Origin: Locusta migratoria
Taxonomy: Eukaryota > Arthropoda > Insecta > Orthoptera > Acrididae
Assembly (NCBI GenBank): GCA_026315105.1
Contig: CM048744.1
Coordinates: 659,683,676 to 659,747,675 of the forward strand
DNA: 64,000 nucleotides
Reading direction: 5' to 3'
Positions 1 to 9,930 of the stretch are shown piece by piece. The position numbers and the translations under genes are program-made. Each line of letters starts with the position of its first letter. Position 1 is the first letter of the stretch. The notes beneath the pieces are model-generated. The model was not told where the DNA came from, did no database searches, and was given only the letters and a program-made list of their open reading frames with translations.

Positions 1-302
1 CCATTCTCGCATAGCGCGCGGGAAGAAAGAACACATGAATCTCTCCGTTCGAACTCTGATCTCTCGTATTTTATTCTGATGATCATTTCTACCTACGAAA
101 ATGGGAGTCAACAATATATTTTCCCATTCGGAGGTGAATCTTGGCGATTGAACTTTCGTAAGTAGCCCACGTTGCAACGATAAGCGCCGTTGTTGTAATG
201 ATTCCCATCCCAGATCCTGCATCATTTTCGTGACGCTGTCTCCCCTGCATCGTAACAATACAAAACGAGCTGCCCTTCTTTGGACTCTTTCGATGTCTGA
301 TG
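1..302 (-). mobile_element. LINE 3' end fragment (CR1/jockey-like family, copy 1)
   Basis: The window opens inside the 3' part of a non-LTR retrotransposon that recurs at 13679, 15905, 37847, 44612, 50208 and 62248. Read on the minus strand it gives degenerate versions of the RT C-terminal peptides seen intact elsewhere, such as RVQRRAARFVLSR and FPRAIREW. Homology stops near 302, so the copy is 5' truncated, and the 3' tail lies outside the window. Several stops make it non-functional. Confidence 0.75.
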
Positions 303-505
303 GTACAGCCTTGAATTATTTGGGGGAGGTGACGTCGCATACATAGGGTCCCTATACATCGCACTCCGTTATACTAAACCGGAATATTCAAATTTCAATA
401 GGTTTGGTTGTTAAGACGTTTCGTACATTTTCTTTTGAACACCCTTTGTATAAATCATCCTGAATGAACTCATTCATACTAGTTTATTGGAGGTATTCAT
501 AATGT
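303..505. other. Unassigned short AT-rich stretch
   Basis: This separates the LINE tail from the SINE cluster. I see no open frame or recognised repeat in it. Confidence 0.3.
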
Positions 506-795
506 ATTGTGAAATAAATCGCAATTTGCGATCACTTATGGCATCTCTGTACTAGGTTTAGATGGAATACCAAAGGGCGGCGAATGAAAAGTTGTGCGCG
601 ATCGGGGTTTGAAACTCGGATCTCCTGCTTACTAGGCAGACGCGTTGACACTCCGCCACCGAGGACACAGTGACTAGCCCCACTGCAGAGGACTCTTCCC
701 TGCACGTCTCCCGCCACACCCAAATCTCTGTTGGTATTCCATCTAAACATAGTACAGCAATGCCATAACTGATCCCAAATTGCGATTTATTTCAT
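506..795 (-). mobile_element. tRNA-Thr-like SINE with inverted 3' tails (SINE-Thr copy 1)
   Basis: On the minus strand (about 508-727) a SINE starts GGAGATTTGGGTGTGGCGGG, carries a tRNA-like box with loop CTAGTAA (anticodon AGT, threonine type) and ends in a tail containing GATCGCAAATTGCGATTTAT. At 728-795 a second copy of the tail follows in plus orientation. The unit is therefore flanked by inverted arms of about 63 bases (506-568 and 731-795). Normal copies at 970 and 19535 have only one tail. Confidence 0.7.
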
Positions 796-969
796 TAAAT
801 GAACGCTGTAACGTCGTCAAAAATATATAATTGTATACAAGCCGAGGCTGGGCTCCTGACGACAATTAATTGTATCTCGATACCTCATGGTCTGTTCTCC
901 CTGATTCGGGAATACAGTATTGTGGCTTCGAACATTACAGAACAAATAGGCTGTGGTAATAGGAAAGAG

Positions 970-1215
970 ACAGCGTGGCGAATGGAGATTTGGGTGTGGC
1001 GGAAGACGTGCAGGGAAGAGTCCTCTTCAGTTGGGTTGGTCACTGTGTCCTCTATGGCGGAGTGGTCAACGTGTCTGCCTAATAAGCAGGAGATCCCGGG
1101 TTCGGATCCCGGCCCGGCACAAATTTTCATTCGCCGCCCTTCGGTATTCCATATAAACTTAGTACAGTGATGCCATAAGTGATCGCAAATTGCGATTTAT
1201 TTCATTAAATGAACG
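970..1215 (+). mobile_element. tRNA-Thr-like SINE (SINE-Thr copy 2)
   Basis: A complete-looking copy. The tRNA-like head covers about 1048-1118, with D-arm GGCGGAGTGGTCAAC and T-arm GGGTTCGGATCCCGG; the anticodon loop reads CTAATAA rather than CTAGTAA. The tail TGGTATTCCATATAAAC...GCGATTTATTTCATT runs to about 1212. It overlaps a 123-codon frame that I regard as a by-product of the SINE. The sequence after the tail (ATGAACGCTG..., to 1245) also follows the tail at 796-830, so the flank is duplicated. Confidence 0.75.
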
Positions 1216-1245
1216 CTGCAACTTCGTCAAAAATATATAATTATA

Positions 1246-2301
1246 ATGTATTGTTATATGATGTTACGTATGACACATTTTGCTCTGTACATTGCAATGG
1301 ACTGTTGCTATTATCAACCAGATTTGACTCTATATAATGAATTTTCGTGAACTGTTTTACGCCTTTTATCCCGTGATGGTCAATGATCGAAACTAGTAGC
1401 TACTTAAGTTTTTAATAAAACAGCTGATGGTAAAAACTACAATTTATTAAACATTAAAGAGCTGTTAACAATGACTTGACCAGGGCAATGAGGCTGACAA
1501 AGTGATTTTATAAGGGTTACATTTTTATCGATCGAAGTACGACATAAAAAACGCGAATCCATAATTCAGTGGCATAAATCCACAGCTAAAAATGTTGAAA
1601 AGTAGAAAGGCACGGCTGAAAACTGGAGGCCTGTTGAGTGTAACGCAGCCGCTGGGTGTATTTAGTTAGTGAGACGTGCCTGGGGAGCGGCCAGTAGCGC
1701 GGTGCCGCAGTTAGCACGGCCGCTTTACGGCCCATTACGGCGTTGCAGCTTCCCAGCGCGACGCCCCGGGATCGATACCCGCCTAGACGCCACGACCCGA
1801 TTGGAGCCGCGCCTGCATATCTGTTTGTTTTTCTTGTGCCTCTTCTAATCTTTACCTCTTTCCGATTGGCTGGAGTGTCTCGAAATATCCACCGTTCAGC
1901 TGCACGCGACGGCTGCCCGCCCTTGTAAATTGTGCTGACTAAAAACAGTACTAGAACACTGTACAACTCAGAACTCATACAAAGTTTTCAACAGAGGTGG
2001 AATGTAGAAAGGTCATCTCTCTAGGCTGTTCGTACACTACTTGAATCTATGAATATGGGTAATGCACAGAAAACACAAGTCTCTTTTATTTACGATATCA
2101 TACATCTTCAATGCCTGGAAACATTTTATCGTGACGAACTTGTGTTGGTATGGTAATACAGTTATCGTTTTCCAGTTTGATAGACACTAGCGCTCCAAGC
2201 TGTGAGAAAGCAGATACACGCAGGTATCGAAGGGTATTGTTAGTTTCTAATTATTTTCCTACTAAATTAACGAAATAGTTCATATACTTCTGCCTATTTC
2301 T
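1246..2301. other. No recognised gene; GC-rich patch and a weak hammerhead-like site
   Basis: Mostly AT-rich sequence. A GC-rich patch at about 1660-1930 holds opposing 130- and 61-codon frames that resemble no family I know and look like chance frames. At 1371-1400 a hairpin GGTCAATGATC is followed by GAAACTAG, resembling the hammerhead-like motifs elsewhere, but the CTGANGA core is broken. Confidence 0.35.
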
Positions 2302-2354
2302 AAAATACCATTGCCAACATATATATCAACCACCTAGAGCAAAAAACTCTTGCC

Positions 2355-3326
2355 ATGAAATCCAATTCCATGGATAAAATCATTTATTACAAACGATATG
2401 TGGACGATACCTTGCTCTTGATAGATGGTGACCATAATGATATTAATAATATCCTCAATACACTAAACAACCAGGACCAAAATATAAAATTCACGGTGGA
2501 ACTTGAAAACAATGGCAGCATCAACTTTCTAGACCTAACTATTAGTAAAGTAAACAATGCACACACCTTCAAAGTCTACAGAAAACCAACAACAGCAGAT
2601 TCCACCATACATAACTCATCCTGCCATCCAACAACACACAAACATGCTGCATATAGAGCATTTGTTAACAGAGCCAACAACACACCAATGGAGAACAATA
2701 CAAAACTTGAAGAATTCAATATCATCAAACAAATAGCCACAGCAAATGGTTATGATGACACACTGGTGGACAACCTTACACAACAAAGCAAAACCAAAAA
2801 GAAACCAATCCCCACACAGAAATCAAAAAATAAAGCCACAGCATGTATCCCTTTCATTGGCAAACTATCCTACAAAATAGCAAATATTTTCAGACCACAC
2901 AACATCAACATAGCTTTTAAAACCAACAATAAATTACAACACTCACTTAGACACAATATAAACACACTAACAAATAAACACACACACTCGGGCATCTACA
3001 AAATAGTATGCAACACCTGTAATGCCCTGTATGTAGGCCAAACAGGAAGAGAATTCAAAACAAGATACAATGAACACATAAATGCCTACCACACCAATAA
3101 CTTTAATAAATCAGCAGTAGCTACCCATATAAAGAACACAGGACATCCATTCCAGAATATCAAGAGTGATCTTCATATATTGCATAAAATGGGCAAGGGA
3201 CACATAATGGACCTGTATGAAGAACTAGAAATCTTCATCCATGAGAAAATACATGGTGAACTTCTACTTAATGATAAACAGGAAAGCAACAATACAAATT
3301 TTTTTCAAAAATTTCTCCAGTATTGA
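2355..3326 (+). CDS. Penelope-like RT C-terminus with GIY-YIG endonuclease
   Basis: A 323-codon uninterrupted frame. Near residue 14 is the RT catalytic box KRYVDD (polymerase aspartates), followed by the thumb region with NFLDLTI and VYRKPT. Basic linker sequence occupies about residues 130-210. The endonuclease starts near residue 215 with GIYKIVCNTCNALYVGQTGR, matching the GIY...YVG motif, with a downstream R and EH. Penelope-like RTs are normally 700-900 residues, so the N-terminal half of the RT is lost. The upstream in-frame peptide NIYINHLEQ shows that the ATG is not the original start. The full-length C-terminal reading frame suggests fairly recent decay or selection elsewhere in the family. 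It is the best-preserved coding sequence in the window. Confidence 0.9.
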   Translation: MKSNSMDKIIYYKRYVDDTLLLIDGDHNDINNILNTLNNQDQNIKFTVELENNGSINFLDLTISKVNNAHTFKVYRKPTTADSTIHNSSCHPTTHKHAAYRAFVNRANNTPMENNTKLEEFNIIKQIATANGYDDTLVDNLTQQSKTKKKPIPTQKSKNKATACIPFIGKLSYKIANIFRPHNINIAFKTNNKLQHSLRHNINTLTNKHTHSGIYKIVCNTCNALYVGQTGREFKTRYNEHINAYHTNNFNKSAVATHIKNTGHPFQNIKSDLHILHKMGKGHIMDLYEELEIFIHEKIHGELLLNDKQESNNTNFFQKFLQY

Positions 3327-3756
3327 ATGCATTTTTCATTAAAATATAAAATTAATAAAAGTAAAATATAAAATTAAAATGTAACACTGATCAATTCTTC
3401 AAAATGTAGCAACTTCTGTTTAAACTCATGCATATTCACCATATACTGATGTAAGTAGTTTATCTTAGCTTTTAAGGATCTTTGCATAGTAACCTTCAAA
3501 TACAAAATGTCCACATGTGTTATAAGTGTATTTGTACTATGTGCTTGTGTTGTGTGTGCCAGACAACAAGTTTATCAAGATTAGCAAAACTGTAAGTAAA
3601 CAAAACACTACAATAATCCAAAAACTATAATGATGAAACATAATTGTAAAAATAGCTATATCTTCCTAACAGGTTAAAACTGTACAAACATAACCTCACT
3701 GGCATCCACAACACAAAACACAATACATCAAGAATGTAACCAGTAACTGTAAACAT

Positions 3757-3796
3757 GCACCCGATGATGGCAGCATGCTGCCGAAACGCGTCGTGC
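3757..3796 (+). ncRNA. Hammerhead-ribozyme-like motif in the Penelope 3' region
   Basis: In order: stem I strand GCAC (3757-3760), core CCGATGA (3761-3767), stem II GGCAGC-AT-GCTGCC (3769-3782), GAAA (3783-3786), palindromic CGCG for a very short stem III (3787-3790), TC at the expected cleavage site, then GTGC pairing with GCAC. This is the layout of the minimal type I hammerheads reported for Penelope-like elements. One core base departs from consensus (CTGATGA to CCGATGA, conserved U4 to C), which should impair or abolish cleavage. Confidence 0.65.
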
Positions 3797-4682
3797 CAAT
3801 AAAAATATTTATAAATAGTGACTGATGCAGCATTAATCATTCAAAAAAAAAAAAAAAAGCGAAAGTTTCTATCCTGAAAAAGAAATGCCATTATTCAGCA
3901 AATAACTCTACACTTCAGAAAATCGGAAATTCCCTAAGAGTCCTTAGGAACTAAAGAAAGACAAACGAGGTGTCATTTTTGTTATTATCCAGTTTTATGA
4001 TAATATAGTAAAATATGTGGCAAATCAATACAGATGGGTCGAAAAAAATGCATCCACTGTTTAAAGGTCAATAACTTGCAAACCAATTGACGAAGTTGTC
4101 TCATCTTTGATAGTGTAATAGTTTGTAGTTCCGGCAATCGCCACACAAGCGTTGAATTGTGTTGTTTTTTCTTGTCAGATGACAGTCGCCGGATAGTCAG
4201 TGTTTTGTTCTTAGTTGCACCTAGTTACTCGAGTAAACAAGGCTGGCGCAAGGTTTACATTCTATGAAAGGAAGTCAGTTTTGAAGTAGTATTTTAAGTA
4301 CGAAAATATTAATGAGGTTCGACGGCAATGGCAAAATGAGTATCAAACAGAGCCACCAACACGTTTAACGGTTCGTCGCATTCGAGACAAATTTGAAGCC
4401 GAAGGCTGTGTTAAAGATGTACACAAACAACGATCTGAACGACCTGTAACAGTAACAAGTCCAGCCGTGTGTTAGAACAATTCACGCGCTCACCACAGCA
4501 AAGTGGAAGTGTGCATCCCACGATTGGTACACGCAATGAACGAGGACGACCCAGATCGTAGAATGGAGTATTGCGAGTGGTTTACTAACATAGTGCGCAA
4601 CGATGAAGAGTTTGCAGAGATGAATGTATGGTTTATATGTAAAGAACAGTCTAGAGTGCAAAAAAAAAAAAAAAATAATATT

Positions 4683-4728
4683 TTTTGACTAGTTTCGGTC
4701 TTATTTTAGACCATCTTCAGGAAATTAA
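4683..4728 (-). ncRNA. Hammerhead-like motif, left arm
   Basis: On the minus strand: TTTC, core CTGAAGA (fits CTGANGA), stem II GGTCT/AGACC with an A/T loop, GAAA, palindromic CTAG, then TC. Stem II is fully paired. The base after TC is A instead of G, so the first pair of stem I is lost in this arm. Confidence 0.6.
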
Positions 4729-4804
4729 GCTCCACTGATGTGAGCAGTGACTCACTAGAAGGCTCCAAGTTTGCTGCCAGCTCCACAACATCAATGGAGC
4801 TTAA

Positions 4805-4846
4805 TTTCCTGAAGATGGTCTAAAATAAGATCGAAACTAGTCGAAA
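4805..4846 (+). ncRNA. Hammerhead-like motif, right arm (core complete)
   Basis: TTTC (4805-4808), CTGAAGA (4809-4815), stem II GGTCT...AGATC with one G-T pair, GAAA (4833-4836), CTAG (4837-4840), TC, then GAAA (4843-4846), which pairs with TTTC to close stem I. All invariant hammerhead core positions are present. The stem III loop is the minimal palindromic kind thought to work as a dimer. Confidence 0.65.
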
Positions 4847-5622
4847 AAAATGAAATTTTTTGCACTCTAGACTGTTCTTTATATGTAAATTTAGATAAGA
4901 GTGCTGTTCCCCATAAGTGAAACAAAAATGTTTCCAAAAATATGTGATGATTGTATGGTCTGATGAGGCACAATTCAAACTCAATAGTAAAGTAAATCGC
5001 CGCAATTGCATCTACTGGGCCGCCGAAAATCCGAACGTCCATGTAGACAAAGCCGTGAATTTGCCAGGTGTAAATGTGTGATTTGGGTTATCTTACCGGA
5101 GCTTGATTGTGCCATTCTTTTTTGGCGGCACAGTTACCGGTGAGGTGTACCTTCAGTAGCTTCAGACTTCCATTTTACCTGCCATCCGAGACTTATATGG
5201 ATACGGAAGATTTTACTTTCAACAAGATGGTGCCCCAGCCCACTACCAAAATCGTGTTAGGACTTATCACGACGAAAATCTACCAGGAAGATGGATAGGC
5301 CGAGACTTACCTCCTCTGGACTTTTACCTGTGGGGAACACCAAAGGACGTCGTTTATCGACAAAAGCCACGCACATTGGATGAACTTCGAGAAACCATCG
5401 TACATTCATGTGCAGATATCCAACTGAAGACGTTGCATTTAGTAGTTCGTTCGGCGGCATCGTTTGTGTGTGGATGTTAATGGTGACCATTTCGAACACC
5501 TACAGTGATATCTTTAAGTTGGACTTTAAGCTACACTTTCACCAAAAATGAGACAACTCCGTGAATTAGTTTGCAAGTTATGGACTTTTAAACAGTGGAT
5601 ACTTGTTCTGGACCCCTCTGTA

Positions 5623-6329
5623 TAAATTATACTATTCCCGCGCATCCGATATCGTATTCAGAACTGTAACTCGCTGGCCGCTTGGAACGGTCCTATCACC
5701 GTGGAGTAATAAGAACGAGTCAAAGTTTCGCGACTGTTATTTTAGACTGTGGTATTGCGGTTCTCTGGTATTGATAAATGGTCTTAGTACACGGCATTGG
5801 CTGGGAAGGTATTTATTTTAAAATGTTAGTCGATCTCCATGCTCCCCCAACGTCAATAGCCTGCTGCCATATCTGTATCCACATCACCTGTTTCTGTAGC
5901 GAATTTATGCCTGTAATTTCATTTTCACGCAATTCAATCCTCATGACGACATATCTCCTGAATAATGTGTCCTACAAGAATATAATATTTTAGTTACGTG
6001 CCGTGCAATAGAATATTAGGACACCCCAAAAACTGTTGCGGGTGTAGTAGTAAAGACGTTACAAATTAAAATTTGATGTGTGATGTTGGGTGGACTTCCT
6101 GGCGTCTCATTTTTTATGACTTCGTTATCTCCTGAAGTATGTGTCGTAAGTGTTTTTACACCTCCCTCTCCACCCGTGACCTTTCTCTTGTTCTGAATGT
6201 CAAGAGTGGAAATTTCAGCAAGATGTATGAATTACAAACAAGCAAATCGACGGTCTACAAACAAACAAACCGACACTACACGTATATCCGTAGGCAATCA
6301 TGGAATGACACGTATAAGAAGAGTGAAAA
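5623..6329. other. No recognised feature
   Basis: AT-rich sequence with short chance frames. Two related stretches containing CATATCTCCTGAA-like and TTATCTCCTGAAG-like text (about 5940-5975 and 6117-6150) suggest an old local duplication. Nothing else is supported. Confidence 0.3.
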
Positions 6330-6342
6330 AAGTAAATCTGAG

Positions 6343-6540
6343 CCGGCCGCGGTGGCCGAGGGGACTGAGGCGCTCCAGTCACGGTCTGCACGGCTACTAC
6401 GGTCGGGGGTTCGAATCCCCCCTCGGGCATGGATATTTGTGTCGTCTGTAGTATTAGCTAGTTCATAAGTAGTTTGTAAGTTTAGGGACTGATGGCCCCG
6501 TAGTCAAGTCCCATAAGCTCTACAAACATTTGAACATTTG
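6343..6540 (+). mobile_element. SINE-A copy
   Basis: Complete SINE. The tRNA-like head starts CCGGCCGCGGTGGCCGAGG, with B-box GGGTTCGAATCCC. The body contains TAGGGACTGATGGCCCCGTA, and the 3' end is AACATTTGAACATTTG. The 13-base target duplication AAGTAAATCTGAG lies at 6330-6342 and 6541-6553. The head resembles a leucine/serine-type tRNA with a long variable arm. This is the reference copy for the commonest SINE family here. Confidence 0.9.
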
Positions 6541-6553
6541 AAGTAAATCTGAG

Positions 6554-7363
6554 AGAACGATATTTCTGTCGTGTGAGAATCAATCTGTGTGTAGATGAAA
6601 TTCTCTTTTTTCTGGTGGTTTCTTCACTGGCACAACCACAAAAAACTTTAACAGAAATTGTCAGTTCTGACTATGCTTTTCAGTGACGATGGACGGTAAA
6701 GGCCGAAGTTAGTTTATTTTTTGTTGATTGTTTTTACCACTGAATGAAACGGAAGGAAATCGACCATGGCCAAGGTGAAGGCGTCATCTCAGTGCTCCCA
6801 CAATGTTATTTAAGCACATCTACTGAAAGTATTTTGAACAGAAATCCATTTCCTGAACCACTGCTCACTTGGTATTATTGAAAATGTACTACAGGTATAC
6901 CAGCCGATCAGACAAAGCTGGTTTGTAAAGAGACGGGAAAAAGCTAGGTGCGAGAGGCTTCTGTTACCGATATCATAACATAATTTAGTGAGCCTAGATT
7001 CGCAGTTGATGTAGTAAAATAATTGGCACTAGATAAATGAAGTGGAAGATTTTTTACCTCGGAAAATCACAATAGAGGGACATCACAAGTTTCCCTAGAT
7101 TGTGATAAGAAAGGTAAGTCAGCAATCCGTTGAGAATAACGCGTGTGTCATGAGTAACATTCGCTAACGGCTCACGACCCGCTCATGGAAGATATGACGC
7201 GAGCGTCGCGTGAACGTTGTGTGATACACATTATGTCAGGTACGTACACATTCACGAGTAGCCAACGTAAAAGTTCCTTTCCCACCCAGGCAGAGGGATC
7301 ATTTGTGTTCACGAGAGAAACAGTCGGGATGTGGCTTCCAATCAAGGCACACAATTACGAGCA
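6554..7363. other. No recognised feature
   Basis: No open frame of note and no repeat that I can tie to another part of the window. A short stretch near 6745-6770 (GGAAGGAAATCGACCATGGCC) resembles the middle of SINE-C but is too short to call. Confidence 0.3.
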
Positions 7364-7374
7364 AGATATTCGCC

Positions 7375-7567
7375 GCCGGCCACGGTGGCCGAGGAGACTA
7401 AGGCGCTCACGGTCTGCACGGCCACTACGGTCGGGGGTTCGAATTCCCCCTCGGGCATGGATTTTTGTGCCGTCCTAGTTCGTAAGTAGTTGATAAGTAG
7501 TTTGTATTTTTAGGGACTGATGCCCCGTAGTTAAGTCCCATAAGCTCTACAAACATTTGAACATTTG
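7375..7567 (+). mobile_element. SINE-A copy
   Basis: Head, B-box GGGGGTTCGAATTCCCCC and tail as in the reference copy, with a 6-base deletion in the head. Target duplication AGATATTCGCC at 7364-7374 and 7568-7578. Confidence 0.9.
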
Positions 7568-7578
7568 AGATATTCGCC

Positions 7579-8649
7579 AACGGCTTATGAACTGCTAGGC
7601 TTGCAAGTGTGTGTTATACAGTTTCAGGAATGCGTGCGCATACTTACGAGAGACTGACCCATCGTATTCGCTTTGATGCTTATGCTTCATTTGTTATCAA
7701 GATGAAATGAACGAGTACAGAAATAATAACTAGACTACTATAAATGGTGTGATATGTTGCCCAAATTAATATTCACGACAGTCACAAATTTTTCTTTACG
7801 GTAATGGTCCTCCAGCTGGCTAGGAGATCATTATACAAGGAAACTAATTCATTAAAACTGAAGGAAGGAATTGATTGCAGGGTTTTTAATACCATTTTCG
7901 CAATTATTTGGATTTACTTAGCGAACGCGGAAAAATTGATACTACAGTAGCCACATTTTTTTTAATGTAATTTAATTCACTTAATTCCATGCTTTTCAGG
8001 GGATTGCTCTCATTCAGTTCCGGAAGAAAAATTCGAAGGAATTACAAAGCTTGAGATCGTCAATATCGATTACATTAGAGGCTGAGTACAGATCATATCT
8101 GGACAATGATGGCGCAGAAAATGGGTCACAATACAATATTTTTAATAGGTCTTTCTAGTTAAATACTTCGACAGAAGCGAGGCAACCTAAATCGGGGCTT
8201 GTAGACGTGAGTGAGTACATAATGTTTCTATAAGAAACCGTCCAGAAATGACATCAATTGACGCTATGAGCAATCTTTATCTTCAATACTGTGAAACAAA
8301 ACTTTTGGGAGGAGGTGGTATCAACCTGAATAAGGAAATAACGCACAGTAAAATGGGATCTAAATGCATACCTTAAGAGCTTTGAGCTCTTTACCAGTCA
8401 AAGAGACGTGTATACAATATCGATGATGAGTGTTCATAACTTGGTTCATATTGACTCTTTCCAAAATATGGAAACGGGAATTTCTGAACATCTTACAGCA
8501 CTGATCTCGTTAAGATAAAACGTAAAGCATAACCGCGGACGGATAAGATTGCTACTTTTTTATCATTTCATTTGATTGAAAATTACTACCGTTTACGAAA
8601 ACAGGAAAACATAGATAACAGTGATTTAATGCGGGTTAGTGTAAGAACG
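7579..8649. other. No recognised feature
   Basis: AT-rich, short frames only. I see no repeat boundary or gene signal. Confidence 0.3.
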
Positions 8650-9226
8650 AAGCTTTAAGGTTGTTAGTACTGAAGTTATTTGGGTAGCAAGATAACTCCT
8701 GATGGCCGAAGTAAACAAGATATTAAATGCAGAATGGTTATGGAAAGAAAAACGTTTCTGAAGAAGCGAAATTTGTTGACATCCAACATTAGTTTAAAAG
8801 TTAGGAAGTTCTTTCTGACAGCTTTCGTCTGGAGCGGGCATTGTATGGGAGTGAAACGTGGACGATAACGAGTTCAAACAAAAGATGATAGAATCTTTCG
8901 AAATGTGGTGCTACAAACGAATGATGAAGATTAGATGGGTAGATCACGTCACTAATGAATAGGTGCTCGACAGAATTGGGGAGAAAAGGATTTTCTGGTA
9001 TATCCTAAGAGAAGGGATAGATTGGTGGGACACATTCTGAGACTTCAAGGAATCGTCAGCATGACATCAGAATCGTAGAGGGAGTCCAAGGGACGAATAT
9101 AGTAAGCAGATTCAAAAGGATTTAGGTTGCCGTGCGTATTCTCAGATGAAGAGACTTGCAGAGGACAGGGTAGCGTGGAGAGCTGCATCAAACCAGTCTG
9201 CGGACTGAAGACCACAACAACAACAG
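8650..9226 (+). mobile_element. RTE-like LINE, 3' fragment
   Basis: Broken frames give the C-terminal peptides common to RTE-like insect endonuclease-reverse transcriptases: LGSKITPDGRSKQDIKCRM, a degenerate ESFEMWCYKRMMKIRWVD region, LVGHILR, then YSQMKRLAEDRVAWRAASNQ. It ends in the (ACA)n-type tail ACCACAACAACAACAG typical of this group. A related copy lies at 32395-33148. It is 5' truncated with many stops. Confidence 0.75.
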
Positions 9227-9930
9227 TACTGAAGTGTTCCAGATGAGGCCAGTTCCAGTAGAAAATGAATTGCATAAAACATTACATTCATAACAGTTAC
9301 ACTTTATACTCTATTTTCTTAAAAGTAGTTTATGGGAACTGATCGTGTGCCTTTATGGCAGTCACCATCCATTTTTTTTAAATTGTGGATCCGCAACCGC
9401 AATTAAACTAACATTTAATAGAATAATGGATATTAGTTCAATTAACTTAAACGCTTTCGTAAATGAAGCGTCTGTATATGACTGCCCTGACAGATACTAA
9501 ATATTTTCTTAGGCTGTACAAGCAAGAATGGAAGCAGTTACGTGGAGTGAACACAAAAAGAGGTTTATTTAAGACAAATTACAATGTAAAAGTAACGTTG
9601 GTGAAATACAGAAATGAGAGTACAAGACGAGATATTCTAACAAATGAGACTACATTGACAGAGTTCCTCTCTGAGACTAAGACTAGACAACGACGACGAC
9701 GATGATGATTATGACGTTGTCCGAGAAACGATGTATTGTTGGAGACCTATGTCAAGCTCCTTCCCGAGTCGGAAAAGGTCGGAGGTAGCTCGGCAAAGTG
9801 CCCCGATTGTTGAATCACGGCTGTGATAGGCGCAAGCAGCGTGGCGTTGCCACGGAGACGATTCCACTTGACGTAGGTGTAGTTTTAACCCTTACAGTTC
9901 TGCTTCACTTGTCATAGAGTTTACGTCAAT
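9227..9930. other. No recognised feature
   Basis: An 80-codon frame at 9463-9705 rich in Lys/Arg/Thr resembles no known family and ends in a repetitive ACGACGACG stretch. I treat it as chance. Confidence 0.3.

Larger units (their letters stand above)
2302..3858 (+). mobile_element. Penelope-like retroelement, 5' truncated
   Basis: The span starts within the RT domain: frame peptide ANIYINHLE lies just upstream of the first ATG, after a stop at 2301. It contains the C-terminal RT and GIY-YIG endonuclease frame, then a 3' region of about 530 bases with a hammerhead-like motif (3757-3796), AATAAA signals near 3798 and an A-run at 3843-3858. RT plus GIY-YIG is the defining architecture of Penelope-like elements. 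Most of the RT and any 5' terminal repeat are missing. No target-site duplication was identified. Confidence 0.85.
4644..4877. mobile_element. 234-bp palindromic element with two inverted hammerhead-like motifs
   Basis: The left arm (4644-4740) and right arm (4789-4877) are reverse complements apart from the length of an A/T run and scattered changes. The spacer is about 48 bases. Both tips read GAACAGTCTAGAGTGCAAAA inward. The 12-base direct repeat TTTATATGTAAA flanks it (4632-4643 and 4878-4889), a clear target-site duplication inside the transposase gene. Each arm contains a hammerhead-like motif. It has no coding capacity. It could be a Penelope-derived inverted terminal unit or a MITE. 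Confidence 0.8.
4290..5480 (+). pseudogene. Broken transposase: DUF4817-like HTH plus DDE domain
   Basis: Fragments in several frames give a helix-turn-helix segment (NEYQTEPPTRLTVRRIRDKF, about 4330-4400), a linker (YCEWFTNIVRNDEEFAEM, about 4570-4622), then DDE blocks: WSDEAQFKLN near 4956 (first Asp), YWAAENPNVHV near 5018, FQQDGAPAHY near 5217 (second Asp) and PPLDFYLWG near 5310. The usual PPRSPDLTPLDF region is shortened to PPLDF. A deletion near 4470, frameshifts and the nested palindrome make it non-functional. In intact relatives the protein cuts and pastes the element by its terminal repeats. Confidence 0.8.
4031..5620 (+). mobile_element. IS630-Tc1-mariner superfamily DNA transposon with TA target site
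   Basis: The ends form imperfect inverted repeats of about 75 bases. They share CAGAKGGGTC at the tips, then ATCCACTGTTTAAA, ATAACTTGCAAAC and GTTGTCTCAT. TA flanks both ends (4029-4030 and 5621-5622). Total length is 1590 bp, including a 234-bp nested palindrome at 4644-4877 and its 12-bp duplication. The interior encodes a broken transposase. Confidence 0.85.

Noticed and set aside
1371..1400. A hammerhead ribozyme
   Set aside because: The hairpin and GAAACTAG are present, but the CTGANGA core is broken and TC is replaced by TA.
6343..6432. Leucine/serine tRNA genes in the many GGTTCGAATCC boxes
   Set aside because: Each box is followed by the SINE-A or SINE-B body and flanked by target duplications. 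None has an independent tRNA context.
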